In this document: positions 48,301 to 58,909 of the stretch, piece by piece
How positions within the stretch are numbered: position 1 is the stretch's first letter
Layout of the letters: each line of letters opens with the position of its first letter
From: Timema cristinae
Lineage: Eukaryota > Arthropoda > Insecta > Phasmatodea > Timematidae
Direction of reading: 5' to 3'
Length of the DNA stretch: 64,000 bases
Assembly (NCBI GenBank): GCA_039000515.1
Contig: JBCFYV010000014.1
Coordinates: 1 to 64,000, forward strand
Position numbers and translations under genes: made by a program
Notes under the pieces: model-generated
What the model was told of the DNA's origin: nothing
Database searches by the model: none
The model's input: the letters and a program-made list of their open reading frames with translations, nothing else

Positions 48301-49370
48301 GATGGTTATCCTCTTGTTCCTGAGTTGAGCAGTACTAAAAGTGCTGAAAGGTACAGAAGGTGTCATGTGAATGCTTCAAGTGATGTCATTTTTGATGGAT
48401 CACCAATCGCTCAAGTGCCAAAGGAAAAATTCCTAGAGAACGAAAATAACAAACTTCGCTTTATTTTACTCCTAAAGGAAACGCTCATTCAAGACAATGT
48501 AACTGTGAAGCAGGCAGTGGAACATCTGCTATATCCCTCGCTACAGAATATGATGCTGTGGAGATCATCGGGGAGGACATTGATTTGCTAGTTCTCTTGA
48601 CAACTTTGGCTCAAGATCTCCCCATTTACTTCCAAAAACCTGGAAGAGGTGGTGCTTCACATCATCCTACAACTACTCAGCACCTGAAAATCTACTTCTT
48701 CTTCACGCTTTGAGTGGGTGCGACACCTCATCGTCCCTATTTGGATTTGGAAAAACCAAATTCTGCACTGTTTTAGAACAAACCAGCATTGCATGAACTT
48801 ACAAGGATCTTTAAAGATCCTAACGCCAGTTTTCAACCATTTCTGAAGCAGGAGAGCGTATACTTCTTGCTCTGTATAGTGGTGACAGGGCCACAACATT
48901 AGATGCTTTGCGCTATCAGCTATTCTCCAAATCTTCTACTGGCAGTAAGATAAATCTTTCAAAGCTGCCACAGACATGTGATGCTAGCTATGTACCATGT
49001 CTTCCGCACCTATCACCAAGTTCACACATGGATGGGCCAACTGAAAAACCCTCTGGATTGGGGATGGAGGAAGGACAGTAAAGGACTTGTTCCTATTAAA
49101 ACCACCACAGATCCATCTTCTCAGTCAATCCTGACCTACATTTCCTGTCAGTGCAGGAAAGGATGCACTAAGGCCTGCAGTTGTAGAAAGGCCGCTCTCA
49201 AGTGCTCCATAATTTGTAAAAACTGTTGTGGACAAACCTGTGACAATAAAGTGGACATCATAATAAATGACAATGAAGAAGACGATCCAACTGAACTGCT
49301 GATGGAAGAAGTCGAGGAGGAACTAGCTGAGCCTTCCAAGCCACACAAAACTAAACGTAGAAAATTATAA
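45326..49370 (+). pseudogene. Large transposon-borne protein with FEN/PIN-like motifs and C-terminal CXC domain
   Basis: About 1,340 codons when all frames are followed. N-terminal landmarks: ADLVAADAMYHAVCQ (45478-), preceded by stops at 45469 and 45475. Middle: ARPRSFLSSMLTGVSVYLYN, LGGFHLLMSFMGAIEVIMAG, SGHAYSRAIRAHLLAHQAL, FIHAARHLYYANCAHFYL, IEQTMMKNMKSIGGLTHGRG. Then nuclease-type motifs: VVIFDGYP (48290-48313), GEDIDLLVLL (about 48569-48598), HALSGCDTSSSLFG (about 48705-48746). Their acidic residues and order match FEN1/XPG-type flap endonucleases (FDGxP, D-x-D, GCD). The acidic motif expected between the first two is damaged. C-terminus: CQCRKGCTKACSCRKAALKC then CKNCCGQTCDN, a tesmin/TSO1-like CXC zinc domain, and an acidic tail ending KTKRRKL. 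Frame breaks lie near 46040 (A-run), 46360 (G-run), 46735, 47110, 48525 and more than one in 48650-48980; an in-frame stop lies at 47473. I recognise the family as large 'uncharacterized' proteins of invertebrates. This copy is dead. Confidence 0.85.
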
Positions 49371-49736
49371 ATTTTCTAAATTGTAAGTATTATTGTTATT
49401 ACCGTTATTATATACAGATATATACATAATAATAAAAATTTCTTTTTATTATTTTACTATAGGCCTACTATTATTATTATGCATTTTATTTTTAATTAAA
49501 GTTGATTGGATTTACATAAAGAAACTCTTTTAACTAACACCTCTAGCTATACTCAAATTAGCATAAATATTCACCTTATAACCCTTCAAAGCAGCGTAGC
49601 TCCTTTGTTTAGTCTAAGACAATATTTTTTTGTTTTAATCTTATGGCAAATTTAATGTCTTACAACTTGTATTCAAGACATTTTTCTCCATGACGTACCG
49701 TTCTGGAGATATAATAAAAAAAAAATCGACTAAACT

Positions 49737-50074
49737 TTTTAAAAATTAGCAATTTTATGAAAAATATATATAACTTTGATGCTGCGTAACTCTTTACATA
49801 ATAGTTTTCAAAAAAGTTTCATATAAAAGTTGTAGCAAATTTAATATTCTACAACTTTTAGATTACAAGCTTTCCTAAGATGCATTGGTAAAACGATATG
49901 ACCAATCAACTGAAAAATGACCGGAATTTCGTCGTTTTTGGCGCGCCACAGCGAACGCACAAGGGCGGGGAGGTCAAAAACTTGGATTATAAACCATGGG
50001 ACCAACCTATATAACATATCAAAAAATCAGTACTTGATCTTTTGTAAGGTAATATGTCTCTATTCCCTGGACTA
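49737..50074 (-). repeat. Right terminal inverted repeat
   Basis: Inverted partner of 44441-44780. The 49917-50111 open frame crosses its outer end and is not a gene. Confidence 0.88.
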
Positions 50075-50535
50075 TGTGTCAACATTTGATCACCAAAACT
50101 TATATGTGTAGTTTATAATTGGTCTTTCCTTATTTCCCGCCTAGTAAAGCTAATGTAGTTTGATTTCTGAAGATTTAATGTAAGTTTATCGAGTTTTAAC
50201 CAAGAATGTAACAATTTTATGTCCGAATGAATATTATCTATTATAGTTTAAAGTTTTCCCCAATATAAAATAAGCTTGTGTCATCTACATAGTTGCAAAT
50301 GACCCTCAAAATGTACCTGGAAAATATCATTAACATATATAAGAAACATAATGGGTCCAATTACTGAAACTTGTGCGACTCCACATGTTACAGTTTGCAT
50401 CATACTTTCATGGTTATTTAGGAGAGTAGGCCTATATTTTATATATTGTTTATATAATATATATCTAGGAGAGTAGGCCTATATTTTATATATTGTTTTC
50501 TGTCTGTGATATAACTGTTAAACCATTCAATCGTG
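50075..50535 (-). pseudogene. Non-LTR reverse transcriptase, palm region
   Basis: Upstream half of the LINE that continues at 43511-44440. Minus-strand reading: IEWFNSYITDRKQYIKY (50525-50475), TVTCGVAQVSVIGPIMFLIY with N-D-I (G-V-P-Q-G-S-x-L-G-P motif, 50390-50325), YVDDTSLFYIG (catalytic Y-x-D-D, 50300-50265), then WLKLDKLTLNLQKSNYISF (50205-50150). Frameshifts and stops separate these pieces. A 48-bp tandem duplication (50420-50451 repeated at 50468-50499) interrupts it. Upstream of 50535 the homology fades. Confidence 0.82.
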
Positions 50536-52856
50536 CATTAGCAACCGTTGCATTTTAACACTTACCATTTAAGAGATAAACAGTATGTTTTAATACACTC
50601 ATTTTAATTTTTGTTATTTTTAAAGTGATCATATCAATAACAATAATTATTGCTAATTCATAATAAAATTTAAACTCCTATTTGAACATTTATTCTAGAC
50701 AGCACAGATCATCACAGACTCACAGATTAGTTACACTTAAAATGTTTATAAACTAAAAACGCTGTAGTGTAGTTTTTATACTTAACTAGTACTTATGTGC
50801 CATCATGTCGAATGATATTGACTCCTGTTGGATAGCATCTGTTATTCAGCAATAGTTTTGTATGTACAGCCTACATAGCCGAGAGAACGTTTTTATAATA
50901 ATATTAGCTACATATTGTCTCAAATAAGCACATCCTATATTTTAATGTACTTCAAGAGTATATTATTTTAATGTACTTCATGAGTATATTACATTTTTCA
51001 ATTATTAAATAAAAAATTAGCTTTATTTAAGCTCATAGCGTATTTCAAGATAGATGTTATTAGAATATTTTGTAAGTTATTGAACTAAATATCACTACTG
51101 CATGTTGCACTTATTTTCTCTATCGTATTAAAAACTCGAAATTTCATTGCCACGCTTAAAAAATGATACCACTAATCCCTTTATGGTTTCAGTTCAATCC
51201 AATCCACCTTATTGCATTCTATCTCTTTCAGGTATATTAAAATGTTATCATCCCATCGGCGTCTAAGTCTTTAAAAGGTAGTCCCATTGGGTTTATCATC
51301 CAATACCCTAAACATAGTTCTATATTCTTCCATTCCCACTACATGTCCAGCTCATCGGAATCTGCAAGGTCTGATTATCTTAACACTATCTTGTGTTGAG
51401 TACAAGTTATGTAGCTAATCATTATATAACCTCCTACACACCTCAATACCGTCATCCCTTTTGTAACCAAATATATTACTAAGCACCGATGTTTTCGAAC
51501 ATCCTAAATAATGTATAATCATCTTTACGATACACCAAACAAATACTGAATTGACATACTTATGATGTATATTTTTATCACCAACAAATATGAATGAAAT
51601 AGAATACCGTCCATGAATAACACAGATTTATGTGGGATATGACATTTTGTATTTAATTTTTCTCTAAATAAATTGAGTTCTATGACATATTGCTGCGTTG
51701 TAAGTTAAAGTTATTTTTTTTAGATAAAGGTAAAATCCAGGTTAATTAAGCACATATCAAATTAAAAAACATAAATTATTATTTAATACGGAGCTCAATA
51801 GCCTCATAAAAAAAATTATTATATTGTTTTTTAATTATTGACCTAAATAAAAAGTAACACTAGCTACACAGTAGCATACAATTAATGGTATCCACCCTAA
51901 AGTAAAATAAAATAACGAAGAACAAATCTTCTTCCTAATCAGGAGAAGTGAATAATAAAAAAGATAACAATCTTGAGGGAGAACAGATTTCAACTGCTGC
52001 AAATGATTCAATTTTTTAAGTATAATTTTCCTAGGTTAACTGTTAAATTTTGGCCATTTAACTGTAAAACTCACAGCTCCAAAATGTTTGGTAGTAGTTG
52101 CCACTCTTCTTCAAATTCAAGCTTAAATAAAATCTCTCATCTGGGGCTTATTTGAGACAACTAATATTAGTCACTTTATTCTGCTCAGGCCTTATGCTAT
52201 GTAATCTTTAATTAGAAATGATGTAGAGTGATAAAATATTTTGTGAGGGTAAAAAATCTTGACATTTTAAATGGGTTGTTCAAAATTAAGAAACAGTTTA
52301 TGTCAAGGTCAGAGGAATAATTTGGAAAAGGTTTTTTTAAATAGACGAAGAATGTGGAATTAAAAAAGATCTTATCATAAACATTTGGTAATCAATATTG
52401 CTTATTTTAATATTTTAGTTCTGAAGATTGGTAGTATACACTCCAAATCTATTTTTAATAGATTATTTTCAATCTTAATAAAACTGTACAAATTTAATAT
52501 TTTTTAAGATAAAACCTAAATAAATACTGTGTGGAAAAAGAGTAAATATTAGTTCAAAAAGTTAAAACAAAATTTGAAGTTCAAAAGTAAAGAAAAATCC
52601 CCCCCTTATTAACTGATCTTTGTAAAGATGCCACTGATTAATCACTGACTACTTCATGGTTCGTCCACTTGACTGCATATGGGAAAGGTTTCTTCCTCGC
52701 TTCTTCTGTGACTATTATGTAGTTACTTCGATTATATTGGCCTTTTCTTTATTTATTTTTCAATGGTGCCGTTAACAGAATCACATTCCATTTGATTATG
52801 CCATTTTTCCTAATAATTCTTTCTGGGTGATGGTTTGTTTATTATTAATGGCATGG
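50536..52856. other. Unassigned AT-rich sequence
   Basis: 51190-51420 has phrases resembling the 'attgggtttatcatccaata' end of old LINE copies, but no frame is recoverable. Nothing else is recognised; the 51973-52155 open frame is featureless. Confidence 0.35.
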
Positions 52857-53080
52857 TGTCTTGGAACGTGAGATAAATATAATTGTATTTGTCTGGGATA
52901 ACCTGTATACATTTATTAAACACCTACAGAAACTGGTTAATATAAACTGTAGTTTTAGATAATGAACAAAGAAAAAGATGCGACGAAAGACTACCTCACA
53001 AGAATACAAGCGTAGTGGCAGCGCTAGCTTGCATGTACCATCTCACACTAGTAAGTACGAAAACTTAAATACGTGCTTCA
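52857..53080 (-). repeat. Copia 3' LTR
   Basis: Aligns with 60188-60418 from CTTGGAACGTGAGATAAATA through ACAGAAACTGGTTAATATAA, CTCACAAGAATACAAGC, ACCATCTCACACTAGTAAGT to GTGCTTCA. On the minus strand it would start TGAAGCA. Confidence 0.82.
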
Positions 53081-53186
53081 ATACTCTCGATGATTGAGTA
53101 TTTTAAATGTTTAGAAAATAGTTCCAACATTCCACATAAGATGAAAAACGATCTCATGGAAATGTCTTCATACATGTATCAGCACG

Positions 53187-54240
53187 TTAAAGTATGGTAG
53201 AAATATATTTCACTTCAATTTCACACTCATTTACTCTTTCACGAATATAGTGGTATTTAATGTCAATGTGTTTAGTACGTTTGGGGCGGACCGGATTCTT
53301 TACCAATTGAATCGCAGCTTGATTATCGACATGCAGAACAGTTGCACCATTACATGAACATCTAATATCGTTAAGTATTTGTATCAGCCATATGGCTTCT
53401 TTTTCAGCTGAGGCTACCAAAACATATTAGGCTTCGGTTGTACTGGTAGCTACACTCCTTTGCCTTTGAGAGGACCAGCTAACTGGCCCATTTTCAAATA
53501 CATAAATATATCCCATAGTTGAACAACGTGTTTTTTATCCTTTCCATACTCGACATCGGAGTAGCCTTGTAGACTGGCTTCCCTATCGCTGCTTTTGTAC
53601 GTTATACCCAAATCTAGAGTGCTTTTAAATATTTAAAGATCATTTTTACAGAATTCCAATTATCACAACCATGGTTACTTAAATATCTACTCACTGCACT
53701 AACAGCAAACGCCAAATCTGGACGTGAAACAATTACTGTCAAGAACATATGAGAACCTACTGCGCCTCTATATGGCACATTCGTTACTGCGTTTTAGTCA
53801 ACTAATGGACATAATACTGTGTGTGGGTCAATAGGCATGCTTAGGGTTTGTGCTTCATCATTCCATACTTTTCAATAATCATTTTTGCATAGGAGCTTTG
53901 GTGGATTCACATTATTTTGTTGATTTGATCTCTTTTTATTTGTAAGCCTACAAAACAACTTGTATCACCTATCGTAATCGTAAATGAATCATTAAATCTT
54001 TAAATATATTCTAATACTTTGATTGATTCAGACGCTATGAGTCCATAATCAACAAACAAGGCTAAAAATAATATCACTCAATCAATCATAATAGTATAGA
54101 TACATTTTTCAAATTCAGTCGGTATTCAGTTGAACTTTTACAAAAACTGAGAAACTTTACGTTCCAACAATAGACACCTTAAAATGATTTTTTGCAATTC
54201 ACACATCACTTCACTTTTCCATCACCCCGATTGTTGAAGT
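53187..54240 (-). pseudogene. Copia RT (C-terminal half) and RNase H
   Basis: RNase H: VASAEKEAIWLIQIL, VLHVDNQAAIQLVKNPV, RTKHIDIKYHYIRERV (53420-53187), preceded by GYIYVFENGPVSWSSQRQRS and VATSTTEA. RT side, in pieces: LFVDYGLIASES (Y-V-D-D region, 54055-54020), GDTSCFVGLQIKRDQINKI (53970-53915), SSYAKMIIEKYGMM. The catalytic DD has changed to DY, and stops are frequent, so it is inactive. Confidence 0.85.
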
Positions 54241-54249
54241 GAAGGAGAA

Positions 54250-55675
54250 AATGGGGTACTCCCTCCTCGATGTCCACGTAGGTTGGCTAGAACAGCTCGG
54301 TCAGCTGTCGGATGACCTCAGGTGTCTTCTTGACTGGAAGGAGATTTGCACGCTCCAGGCGTTAGACTCGTGGGTTTTTATCGCTGGTATAAGTAAGCGA
54401 TGAGGGAGAGAATTGGAAGGGTTGGGGGATTGTTGAGGGGTTGGCTAGCTAGGTCTCAGAGGGGACAGGTGACCTGGGTGGTAAAAGTAGTCAAGGTACT
54501 ATTTGGTGGTGGGAGTGACGTTAAAAGAGAGGGGGATGTCGTGTGGTCCACGTTGTCATGGAGCGGTGAAGGACCAGGGTGATCCTGGTGGGAGGAAATG
54601 GGGAGTAAGGTCTTTTAGGGTGTGAGAAGTGAAAGAGTTGGCTGGGATAGGTTGCTACGGAGTTCAGCTAGGGCCTGCAAAGGAGGAAGTGTATTAACCG
54701 GATGTTGGTTTGGAGTGGTTTCAGGTTGGAAAGGTATTCCGGAATAGCCCTTCCTCCTCTACCCGAAACGTTGGGTGTAAACCATTGGTTGCTGGGAGGA
54801 TGATTGGAGCTTGGCAGAGCTCCATAAATATGGGAATGGAATGAGGGTGAAGGAAGGAGCTTGGCGAAGAGTCACGATGAGTAGTGTGGAGCCCTGAGTA
54901 GGGGGAAAGGGGCAATAAGGGGCTCAATGAAGAGCCCAGTTGGAGTAGGAGGCTAGTGAAGAGTAGCGGATACTGGTGTAAATTTGGAGTAAGGGGAAGG
55001 GGAAATAGGGAGATCGGAGAAGAGTTGTGGTGAGTGGTGGGGAGCTGGAGTAGGGCGAAGGGGGAACATAAGCTTCAATCGAGAGTCATGTTGAGCTGTG
55101 TGAGCTGGAGTGGCCCCAGAGGGAATAGGGGGCTTGGTGAAGATTCGCAGTGAGTGGTGAGGGACTGGAACAGGGGAAAGGGGGAATAGAGGCTCAGCAA
55201 AGAGTCACGGTGAGTGGTGCGGATCTAGAGTAACGGGGAAGAATAATAAAAGACATGGACGTTGGTCCAAAAGAAAACACACTGGCGTGGTAGACACCCG
55301 TTTAGTCACAGAAGGGGATGTTGCTAGAAAGGTGCTGAGGCAACGATTGATGCAGGCCTACTCACCGTTCTCTTTTATTCGGTCCTATCGGGTCAATTTG
55401 GGGAGTCTCGGTCCAAGCCGTGTGAACCCCTAGCAGGTAGCAAAGCTAGGGAGGGTGTTGGTGCGTGGTGACTGGCCACGAAGTAGGGGTGGTTTTGGTG
55501 GAGAGGGCTGGAACTTGACGAATGGTTACGAGGCTGTTCTGCCTTAAAAAGGGGGTGAGGAGGGTTTATAGTAAGCGTGAAGTGAGCGTAAAGCTTTAGG
55601 AGTGCAAGAGGGCTGTAATACAGAGAGTAAGCAAAGGAGGGGGTAACAACTTTTATCACAATCGATTATCACTCC
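54250..55675. other. Insert 1 in copia RT: GC-richer block with a ~61-bp minisatellite
   Basis: It interrupts the copia RT just after the codons of FDVKTAFLHGNLKEELFMAI-S-E-G-V. Base composition is clearly G-rich compared with its surroundings. On the minus strand, 54370-54260 reads LERANLLPVKKTPEVIRQL, T-E-L-F, stop, P-T-Y-V-D-I-E-E-G, protein-like but unrecognised. The rest is mostly the minisatellite. Insert ends are approximate and no terminal repeats were identified. Confidence 0.55.
54860..55240 (+). repeat. ~61-bp G-rich minisatellite
   Basis: Six or seven diverged units share GAAGAGTCACGGTGAGTGG, TGGGGAGCTGGAGTAGGG, GAAAGGGGGAATAGGGGGCT. Start points lie near 54866, 54958, 55019, 55080, 55139 and 55199. 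Confidence 0.75.
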
Positions 55676-56045
55676 CTCCGAAATCGCCATGAAGAGCTCC
55701 TCCTTCAAATTGCCGTGTAAAAAAGCGGTCTTGACGTCAAACTTGGTGAGTTTAAAGTTATTTTGGGCTACAACACCCAAGAAAACGCGCAGAGAAGCAT
55801 ATCTGATGACCGGTAAAAAAAAGTCTCAGTGTAATCAACACCTTTTTTCTGTTGAAAACACCGTGCGACAAGACGTACTTTATATCGCATCATTCCACCA
55901 TCTCTATCAAGCATAATCTTGATAACCACATTTTGAATCAATCAACTTCTTCTTTGGGTCTCCTTTAATAACGTGACAAGTTCCATTTTTTTTCATGTGA
56001 TTGCAATCCCTCCAGTATTGCTTCCGACCACTTTGTTTTGTCATG
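55676..56045 (-). pseudogene. Copia RT, N-terminal half
   Basis: Minus-strand pieces: DKTKWSEAILEGLQSHEKN, HVIKGDPKKKLIDSK, ETFFPVIRYASLRVFLGVV, FKLTKFDVKTAFLHGNLKEE. These match the W-x-x-A-x-x-E-E-x and F-A-P-V-V-R-x-x-S-x-R, FDVKTAFLxGxLxEE region of copia polyproteins. The frame continues beyond insert 1 at 54240. Confidence 0.85.
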
Positions 56046-57780
56046 TAACACCCTTCCCCCCCCCCCCCCCATTTCCCATCACTCAGTAATAACAGTCAGG
56101 GATGGTAACAAGAGAGTTATTTTATTCAAGGTATTAAACAAATACTACTACTAAATACTAAATGAGAGAGTGAGACAGCATGCATGAAGAGTTAGGCCTT
56201 CAAAATAGTATATTATTTTAGAAATGAACATTCATATAATAGCACACAAAGGTTTTAAGAATCATGGAATTCGTCAGTGCTCAAACGGCATTATACAATA
56301 TGATAGCTCCTAATAACCAACAATTTATAATTGTGGGACACCTCCTCACGACCATAAATAGTGTTCCTAAACACATGATTAATCAGTAATTATATTGACC
56401 TTCATTTTCAAATTTCTATTAGCACCGTCATAATAGCAATTAACAGGCATATAAAAGGCCCAGGTATTGATAATTAATCTAGTAAACATGAAATAGTGAT
56501 TTAATTACCCTTATTGGCAACCCCAATTAGTCCAAACAATAACAATGTGATCCCATTTAACATCATCTCAACTAAATAGAACATATTGAAATTATCAGCA
56601 AAAGTTCTAATTTTGCGACTCGTGCCACGAAGTGGCTTACAAAGATATAAATATTAGAGCCAAACTAACAGTGTAAGCTCGCCTTCTCGCGGCCCCAACT
56701 TTGCCTAGCATACAATAAACTTTAACATCTCCTACATTAATAAATAATTTCCTAATTAATAACAAATGTAAACTCGCCGACTCGTGGCCCCAACTTTGAC
56801 TAACATATAATAAACCTTTAGCATATTCCACAATAATAAACGATCTCCTAAATAATAACAAATGATTATGTTCCCTCTAAAGGTTAAAAATAGGCTGAGC
56901 TGAAGAACGATGCTATCTGTTTAACCACGTTCTAAGATGGTGGTGCCCAAAAGATATAGATTCCATCCGTTAAGCGGATAAGCAAAGGATTTAAGTCAGA
57001 ATACAGGAACCAAATATCTCCCAAAAGCTCATAATATAAAAGGCAGATATATGGTTTGAATTAACCGTCTAAAAACATATTAAATAAGTTTTTTTTTATA
57101 GCCTTAAGAGAAAATTAACTAATATAGTTTCGCATTAATAATCAACAAATTAAATATTAAGAGTCCCGAAAGACAATTTTGAATCGATTGAAACATATTA
57201 AGTCTAAAGGGAATCATGAGTAATCTGCCGTTAATAAGCCTATGACAACGTTGCTCACTTTGTGATCAGCTGTAATGTGTGTCTATACCACAAAACCCTA
57301 CACTTATATATCCTCAGAATATGCCATGTGCTCTCAAGGCGTGGGAACAAAAGGAGTGAGAGAGGGGTAGAGGGTATTATGCTTTTAGAACATGCTTAAA
57401 CGTTCTACACGCTTGCAAACGCGCGCAGAATAGTTATATGAGCTTCCAGGACAGGGCTGACGGAGTGCATTGAACTCGCGCATATCGTTCATCTTTTTTT
57501 TTTCTGTGGGCGCGGATCGGTACTACCGTTGGGAAACGAACTTCGGACCTCGCTTCAGTCCAATGTTAGACAGTGCCGTGATGTGTTGTAGATTCACAGT
57601 CTTTCTGAAACGGGTCAACTGGGGCCATAATGGTGAGTCAAATAACCTTTTAGCATTCACATGTGGTAACAAGGTTACAGTAAGACCTATGTATGGGTTC
57701 TCGATTTGAATTCGGAGTGGGCTCATTGAAAATAACTTCATATCTTTTCGGTGGTTTGATGTTTTTACGATCCCTGAAAC
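56046..57780. other. Insert 2 in copia, between integrase and RT
   Basis: It begins TGTAACACCCTTCCC with a C-run (56056-56070) and may end at GGTTACA (57671-57677), so inverted TGTAAC ends are possible, as in a solo LTR; the flanks GTCA/GTAA agree only loosely. It includes a ~97-bp direct duplication (units starting TGTAAGCTCGCC at 56669 and TGTAAACTCGCC at 56766, both with GGCCCCAACTTTG). It also has a GC-richer stretch (57330-57560) with CpGs. No coding region is recognised. Confidence 0.45.
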
Positions 57781-58700
57781 CTAGTAGTTTGACTTAAACA
57801 TTTTCCGGCTTAGCAACCTCTTCGCCAGCTGACTCTTTGACTTTTTCTTCTTCTTCAAATACCTCAATTTTTTGTAGCAAAAAAATATTCATTATCATTA
57901 AATTCCATTGACAGTTTGTTTGAATCTTGTTCGTTGAATACGATATCTCAAGTGTTAGAGAACATTTTTTTGATTGGATCGAAACACTGTAATTTGTTGA
58001 GTCTTGTTCATATCTAACCATTACTTTGGCTTTGGATCAAATCACTTTCTCAGAATGATTGGAATATTAACATATCCAATTGACCCAAATACGCGTAGGT
58101 GGGAGACATCTTGCTTCTTACAGTTACAGATTTTTAAGGTGTCATCTTTGTATTATTTTTGGACATTGTTAAGTTCAGCATGTAAACCATGGTGTTTACT
58201 GCTTCGGCTCAAAGATGTAGTGGTACATCTTTTGATTTCAACATGGCGTGAGCGCTTTCCACAATTGTACGATTTTCACGTTCTGATTTTCCATTTTGTT
58301 AAGGCATGTACGACGCATTGCTTTCCATTTTTATAACTTTGGAAACCAAATGTGCTATCATATCTTGATGATAATATTATGATCCATTTTCCATATGCAA
58401 CACCTTAATTTTTCTCTTGAACTTGTTTAACATCATCATTTCGAATTCTTTGAATCAATTAAAAAATCTATCTTGTGTTGAATAAGGTACACATATCTAT
58501 ACCCTGGGACATTGTCATTGATACTCATAAACTACTTTTAACCTAGTATAGGTGGAGATTACATTGGTCCACACACGTCCGAATACATAAATTCCCCTGG
58601 CTTATAAGTTGACCAGTCAGCTGTATTCTGAAAGGTAATTTGTGAGATATACCAATCTGACAGGACTCACAATTTTTCACGTCACTCAATGCCCCCGCCC
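57781..58700 (-). pseudogene. Copia integrase core and linker
   Basis: Minus-strand pieces: ENRTIVESAHAMLKSKDVPL, H-L-A-E-A-V-N-T-M-V-Y-M-L-N-L-T (58265-58160, one stop), VSHLRVFGSIGYVNIP, then YEQDSTNYSVSIQSKKCSLT. They match the copia integrase C-half (E-R-x-N-R-T-I-V-E-x-A-R, A-E-A-V-x-T-A-x-Y-L-x-N) and the 'F-G-x-x-x-Y-V-H-I-P' linker. KNCESCQIGISHKLPF (58670-58620) fits the zinc-binding start (C-x-x-C). Confidence 0.83.
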
Positions 58701-58726
58701 CGCTCTCCAGCACCTTGTTTCACCAT

Positions 58727-58909
58727 CTAGTTTAACACTCTTTTATTCACATGATCAAGACGTTCATGCCATCTTCTGAAACTTGTTTTGGAGATGTTCT
58801 CTTTTTGATCATTTATAAATGATTTCTTATCTTGGAAAAACATTCTGAACAAGTCGTTGTTTTGTTTTGCACCGTATGCAAACATTTGATCGAACCTTTT
58901 GATAACCAC
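58727..58909 (-). pseudogene. Copia GAG-pre-integrase domain
   Basis: Ends in RRWHERLDHVNKRVLN, the W-H-x-R-x-G-H-x-N motif that precedes copia integrase (with G changed to D). Upstream is protease. Confidence 0.85.

Larger units (their letters stand above)
44441..50074 (+). mobile_element. 5.6-kb DNA transposon carrying a FEN-like nuclease/CXC-domain gene
   Basis: Bounded by ~335-bp inverted repeats that begin TAGTCCAGGGAATAGAG and contain TTGGTCCCATGG, GTGCGTTCGCTGTGGCGCGC and AGTTACGCAGCATCAAAGTT. Outside the repeats, both flanks belong to one LINE, so the element is an insertion. The bases abutting both ends are TGT, a possible 3-bp target duplication (weak). A single plus-strand gene (45326-49370, broken) fills the interior. 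A (GTT)n run lies in its leader (45066-45093) and AATAAAA lies after the gene (49431). No DDE transposase of a known superfamily is recognised, so the gene may itself encode the transposition function. Confidence 0.85.

Noticed and set aside
45516..48591. Several separate small host genes in a row
   Set aside because: The neighbouring open frames are pieces of one large protein split by frameshifts and an in-frame stop (47473-47475), lying between transposon terminal repeats.
45650..49350. Minus-strand open frames inside the CXC transposon (45653-45889, 47616-47939, 48657-48899, 49148-49348)
   Set aside because: They are antisense shadows of the plus-strand gene.
54400..54582. Open frame in the G-rich insert
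   Set aside because: Low-complexity Gly/Arg/Val composition from G-rich repeat DNA; no domain.
57470..57741. Overlapping open frames on both strands in copia insert 2
   Set aside because: No recognisable domain, and both strands are open over the same bases, which is more likely chance in a GC-richer patch.
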